A DNA stretch of 50,599 nucleotides from Actinomycetota bacterium (GTDB taxonomy: Bacteria > Actinomycetota > Acidimicrobiia > Acidimicrobiales > Ilumatobacteraceae): contig JACQZX010000160.1 in assembly GCA_016213665.1 (NCBI GenBank), forward strand, positions 1 through 50,599, in the 5' to 3' direction. Positions 48,921-50,599 of the stretch are shown here, piece by piece. The notes below the pieces were generated by a model that saw only the letters and a list, made by a program, of their open reading frames with translations, was not told the DNA's origin and searched no databases. The position numbers were made by a program, and so were the translations under genes. How positions within the stretch are numbered: position 1 is the first letter of the stretch; the number at the start of each line of letters is the position of its first letter.

Positions 48921-50599
48921 CGCGATTGCACCAGATCGGTTGCTGTCAACAGCTCGTGACGTAGCGCCACCAGCTTCGGCGAAGGTTCGGCCGCTGCCCA
49001 CGGATCGGCCGCCAAAGCACGCTCGTAGGTCTCCCACTCGTGGCGCACGCCGGCGAGATCGCCGCAACGAGCCTGCGCACGCATGCGCAAGCCGATCAAC
49101 TCCTCGTGACCGCTGAGCACCTTCAGTCCCTGACCAGTTGCCCAGAACACGCCGTCGACGTCGCCGAGCGACAGATAATGGCGAGCAAGCTCGATTGCCG
49201 CGTTGGTGGCGAGCAACACCAGCGACGACGTGATGCCCTCGGCGTCGGGCCACAAGTAGCCGGTTCCGGCGAACGGCATGCCCGTGAGCAGCTCCAGGCC
49301 CGGCCGCAGCACATCAATCGCGTCGAGTGCGTGCAACCCGCGGGCGTGATCGACGCGCGCGGCGAGAATTGCTGCATCGGTGACCACCAACTCGTGCAGC
49401 GGCAGATCTTCCGAAAGCGTTCGCGCGATCCACTCCTCGCCGGTAGGCGGCGTGACCGCCCGCGCAAGTGCCCGCCGCGCGTCGCTGACAACGTTGGCGA
49501 ACGTCGCATCACGGACATCGAGATCCCACAGCGCCGTGCGTGCAGAATTCCGCGTCGGACGGCGGCGGTGCTGGCTGAGCCACACCACCAATTCCAGAGC
49601 CTTTGACCGCTCGAATTCTGCGGCGACCCCGACGCGCGAGTTCACCTCGACCGGCCCGAGTACTCGCACCATCAGTGCCCATTCGCTGTCGACGAAGCGC
49701 GGCGCTGTTGCAGCCGCGTGCGCCGCAGGGTGGACGACCGGTGCCGACGGCGTCAGTTGCAGATCCGCCGCCTGCAGCAGGTCGGCGACGGCTGCGATTT
49801 CGGCTGCATCGCATCCAACCGGCTGCAACCGCAATCCGAGTGGCTCGACAACATGGAAGTCACCCTCGGCCCGCAGTAGCCAGCCTCGGCCCTCGCCACC
49901 AGTCTCGACGGCGGCGTCGATCATCACCGCCAGCCCGCGGCCACTCGACCGCACGACTGACAGATGGGCGAGCTCCGACGGATCATGCTGGCCGGCGGCA
50001 ATCACGATCGCGGGTTCCCACGACTCGCCACCGGCGCCGGCAACGCGCAACGCGAGAGTAGACGCCGCACGCGTTGCGTTGAAGGTGCTGCCCAGCGACA
50101 TCGCGGCTGCGTCGAGCGCGGCGTCCAACGAATCGACCTGCTCGACCCCGTCGCCCCCGAAGAATCCGGCATCACCTGCCACACCCGCGACATCGACTGC
50201 CTCGTCGAGACCGACCGTGAAGAGGCGGACGGTCTCCATGAACGGCGAGAGGGCAAGCGACGCCGCCGCGTGTTGCAGTATCTGCTTCGACCGAGGCGAG
50301 ACCACCGACAACACGCCGACCGCTTCCAGATCGATGAATAGCTCGCCGCCGTGAGTAACTCCGCCGACGTGCACGAGGGCGGGGCACGGCTGGGCGCACA
50401 GCCGCGCCTTGGCGATCAGCGAATCGAGTGGCGTCTCGGCGGAGAGTTTCCACGTGTTCGCATTCAGGTCGAGTTGCCAATTGTCATCGCTCGGTATCGC
50501 CGAGCCACGAAGGAAGAGACACACCTCACCGTCGTCGCCGAGCACGGCTGCCAGAACCGCCGCGCGCTGTGCGGCCAGATCGGCTCCCGCGGCGCGCAA
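48911..50599 (-). CDS. BTAD-domain (SARP-like) regulator, partial
   Basis: The frame is open to the right edge, so the N-terminus lies outside; 562 C-terminal residues are seen. The last 240 residues resemble SARP-type regulators: a DNA-binding-like segment (VRVLGPVEVNSRVGVAAEFE, RSKALELVVWLSQHRRRPTR, ANVVSDARRALAR) and a bacterial transcriptional activation domain of helical repeats (DHARGLHALDAIDVLRPGLE, LARHYLSLGDVDGVFWATGQ, AGVRHEWETYERALAADPWA). The upstream 320 residues are Ala/Val-rich and not recognised. The stop codon and last three codons lie antisense within the tRNA-Thr gene. Confidence 0.75.
   Translation of the reverse strand: MRAAGADLAAQRAAVLAAVLGDDGEVCLFLRGSAIPSDDNWQLDLNANTWKLSAETPLDSLIAKARLCAQPCPALVHVGGVTHGGELFIDLEAVGVLSVVSPRSKQILQHAAASLALSPFMETVRLFTVGLDEAVDVAGVAGDAGFFGGDGVEQVDSLDAALDAAAMSLGSTFNATRAASTLALRVAGAGGESWEPAIVIAAGQHDPSELAHLSVVRSSGRGLAVMIDAAVETGGEGRGWLLRAEGDFHVVEPLGLRLQPVGCDAAEIAAVADLLQAADLQLTPSAPVVHPAAHAAATAPRFVDSEWALMVRVLGPVEVNSRVGVAAEFERSKALELVVWLSQHRRRPTRNSARTALWDLDVRDATFANVVSDARRALARAVTPPTGEEWIARTLSEDLPLHELVVTDAAILAARVDHARGLHALDAIDVLRPGLELLTGMPFAGTGYLWPDAEGITSSLVLLATNAAIELARHYLSLGDVDGVFWATGQGLKVLSGHEELIGLRMRAQARCGDLAGVRHEWETYERALAADPWAAAEPSPKLVALRHELLTATDLVQSRAG

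Overview
The window is a 50.6 kb piece of a high-GC actinobacterial chromosome. I infer the class Acidimicrobiia or a close relative. The evidence is an actinobacterial-type coproheme decarboxylase (HemQ), a CysO-like sulfur carrier, DUF3263 and LytR_C genes side by side, a BTAD regulator, PAC2, many GTG starts, and many start codons sitting 6-8 nt after a TANNNT box, as in leaderless actinobacterial transcripts. The species cannot be named from sequence alone.

Left flank (1-13.2 kb): ordinary chromosomal genes. These are the end of a HEAT-repeat protein, arylamine N-acetyltransferase, a secreted lipoprotein esterase, a GNAT acetyltransferase, a PAC2 protein, an ECF sigma factor, an amino-acid-type solute-binding lipoprotein, hemQ, fdhD, an aquaporin and groEL with a CIRCE operator and a strong terminator. 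They are followed by an ECF sigma / membrane anti-sigma-like / secreted beta-gamma-crystallin-like operon and two convergent LuxR-type regulators.

Centre (13.3-45.7 kb): one almost continuous flagellar locus. It starts with a divergent sigma-factor-like gene next to a CRP/GlxR-type palindrome. It then runs fliC, fliD, fliS, a fliT-position gene, flgB-flgC-fliE-fliF-fliG-fliH-fliI-fliJ, fliK-flgD-flgE, flbD-motA-motB-fliM-fliN-fliO-fliP-fliQ-fliR-flhB-flhA, an FlhF-like gene, a degenerate GGDEF/HD-GYP gene, flgN-flgK-flgL, fliW-csrA, an M15 peptidase on the opposite strand, a FliA/WhiG sigma factor and a degenerate EAL gene. Most genes overlap by 1-4 nt. A repeated element CCTTGAA-N14-GCCGA lies before fliC, fliK and flbD, with a one-mismatch copy before the EAL gene. 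It probably is the promoter class read by the sigma-28 encoded in the cluster. FliW and CsrA, with two GGA motifs in the fliC leader, suggest post-transcriptional feedback on flagellin.

The unusual theme is that the regulatory proteins of this locus have lost their usual catalytic or phosphorylation motifs. The FlhF homologue has no intact P-loop. The GGDEF/HD-GYP protein lacks GGDEF, HD and GYP. The EAL protein lacks DDFGTG. One LuxR regulator lacks the phospho-acceptor Asp, and FliM lacks the CheY-binding peptide. No chemotaxis genes, fliL, flgF/flgG, flgJ, flgM or flhG are seen in the window.

Right flank (45.8-50.6 kb): cysO, glycerate kinase, LytR_C protein, DUF3263 protein, uridine kinase, tRNA-Thr(UGU), and a BTAD-domain regulator that runs off the right edge and whose stop codon lies antisense inside the tRNA gene. 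I saw no insertion sequence, prophage or CRISPR array.
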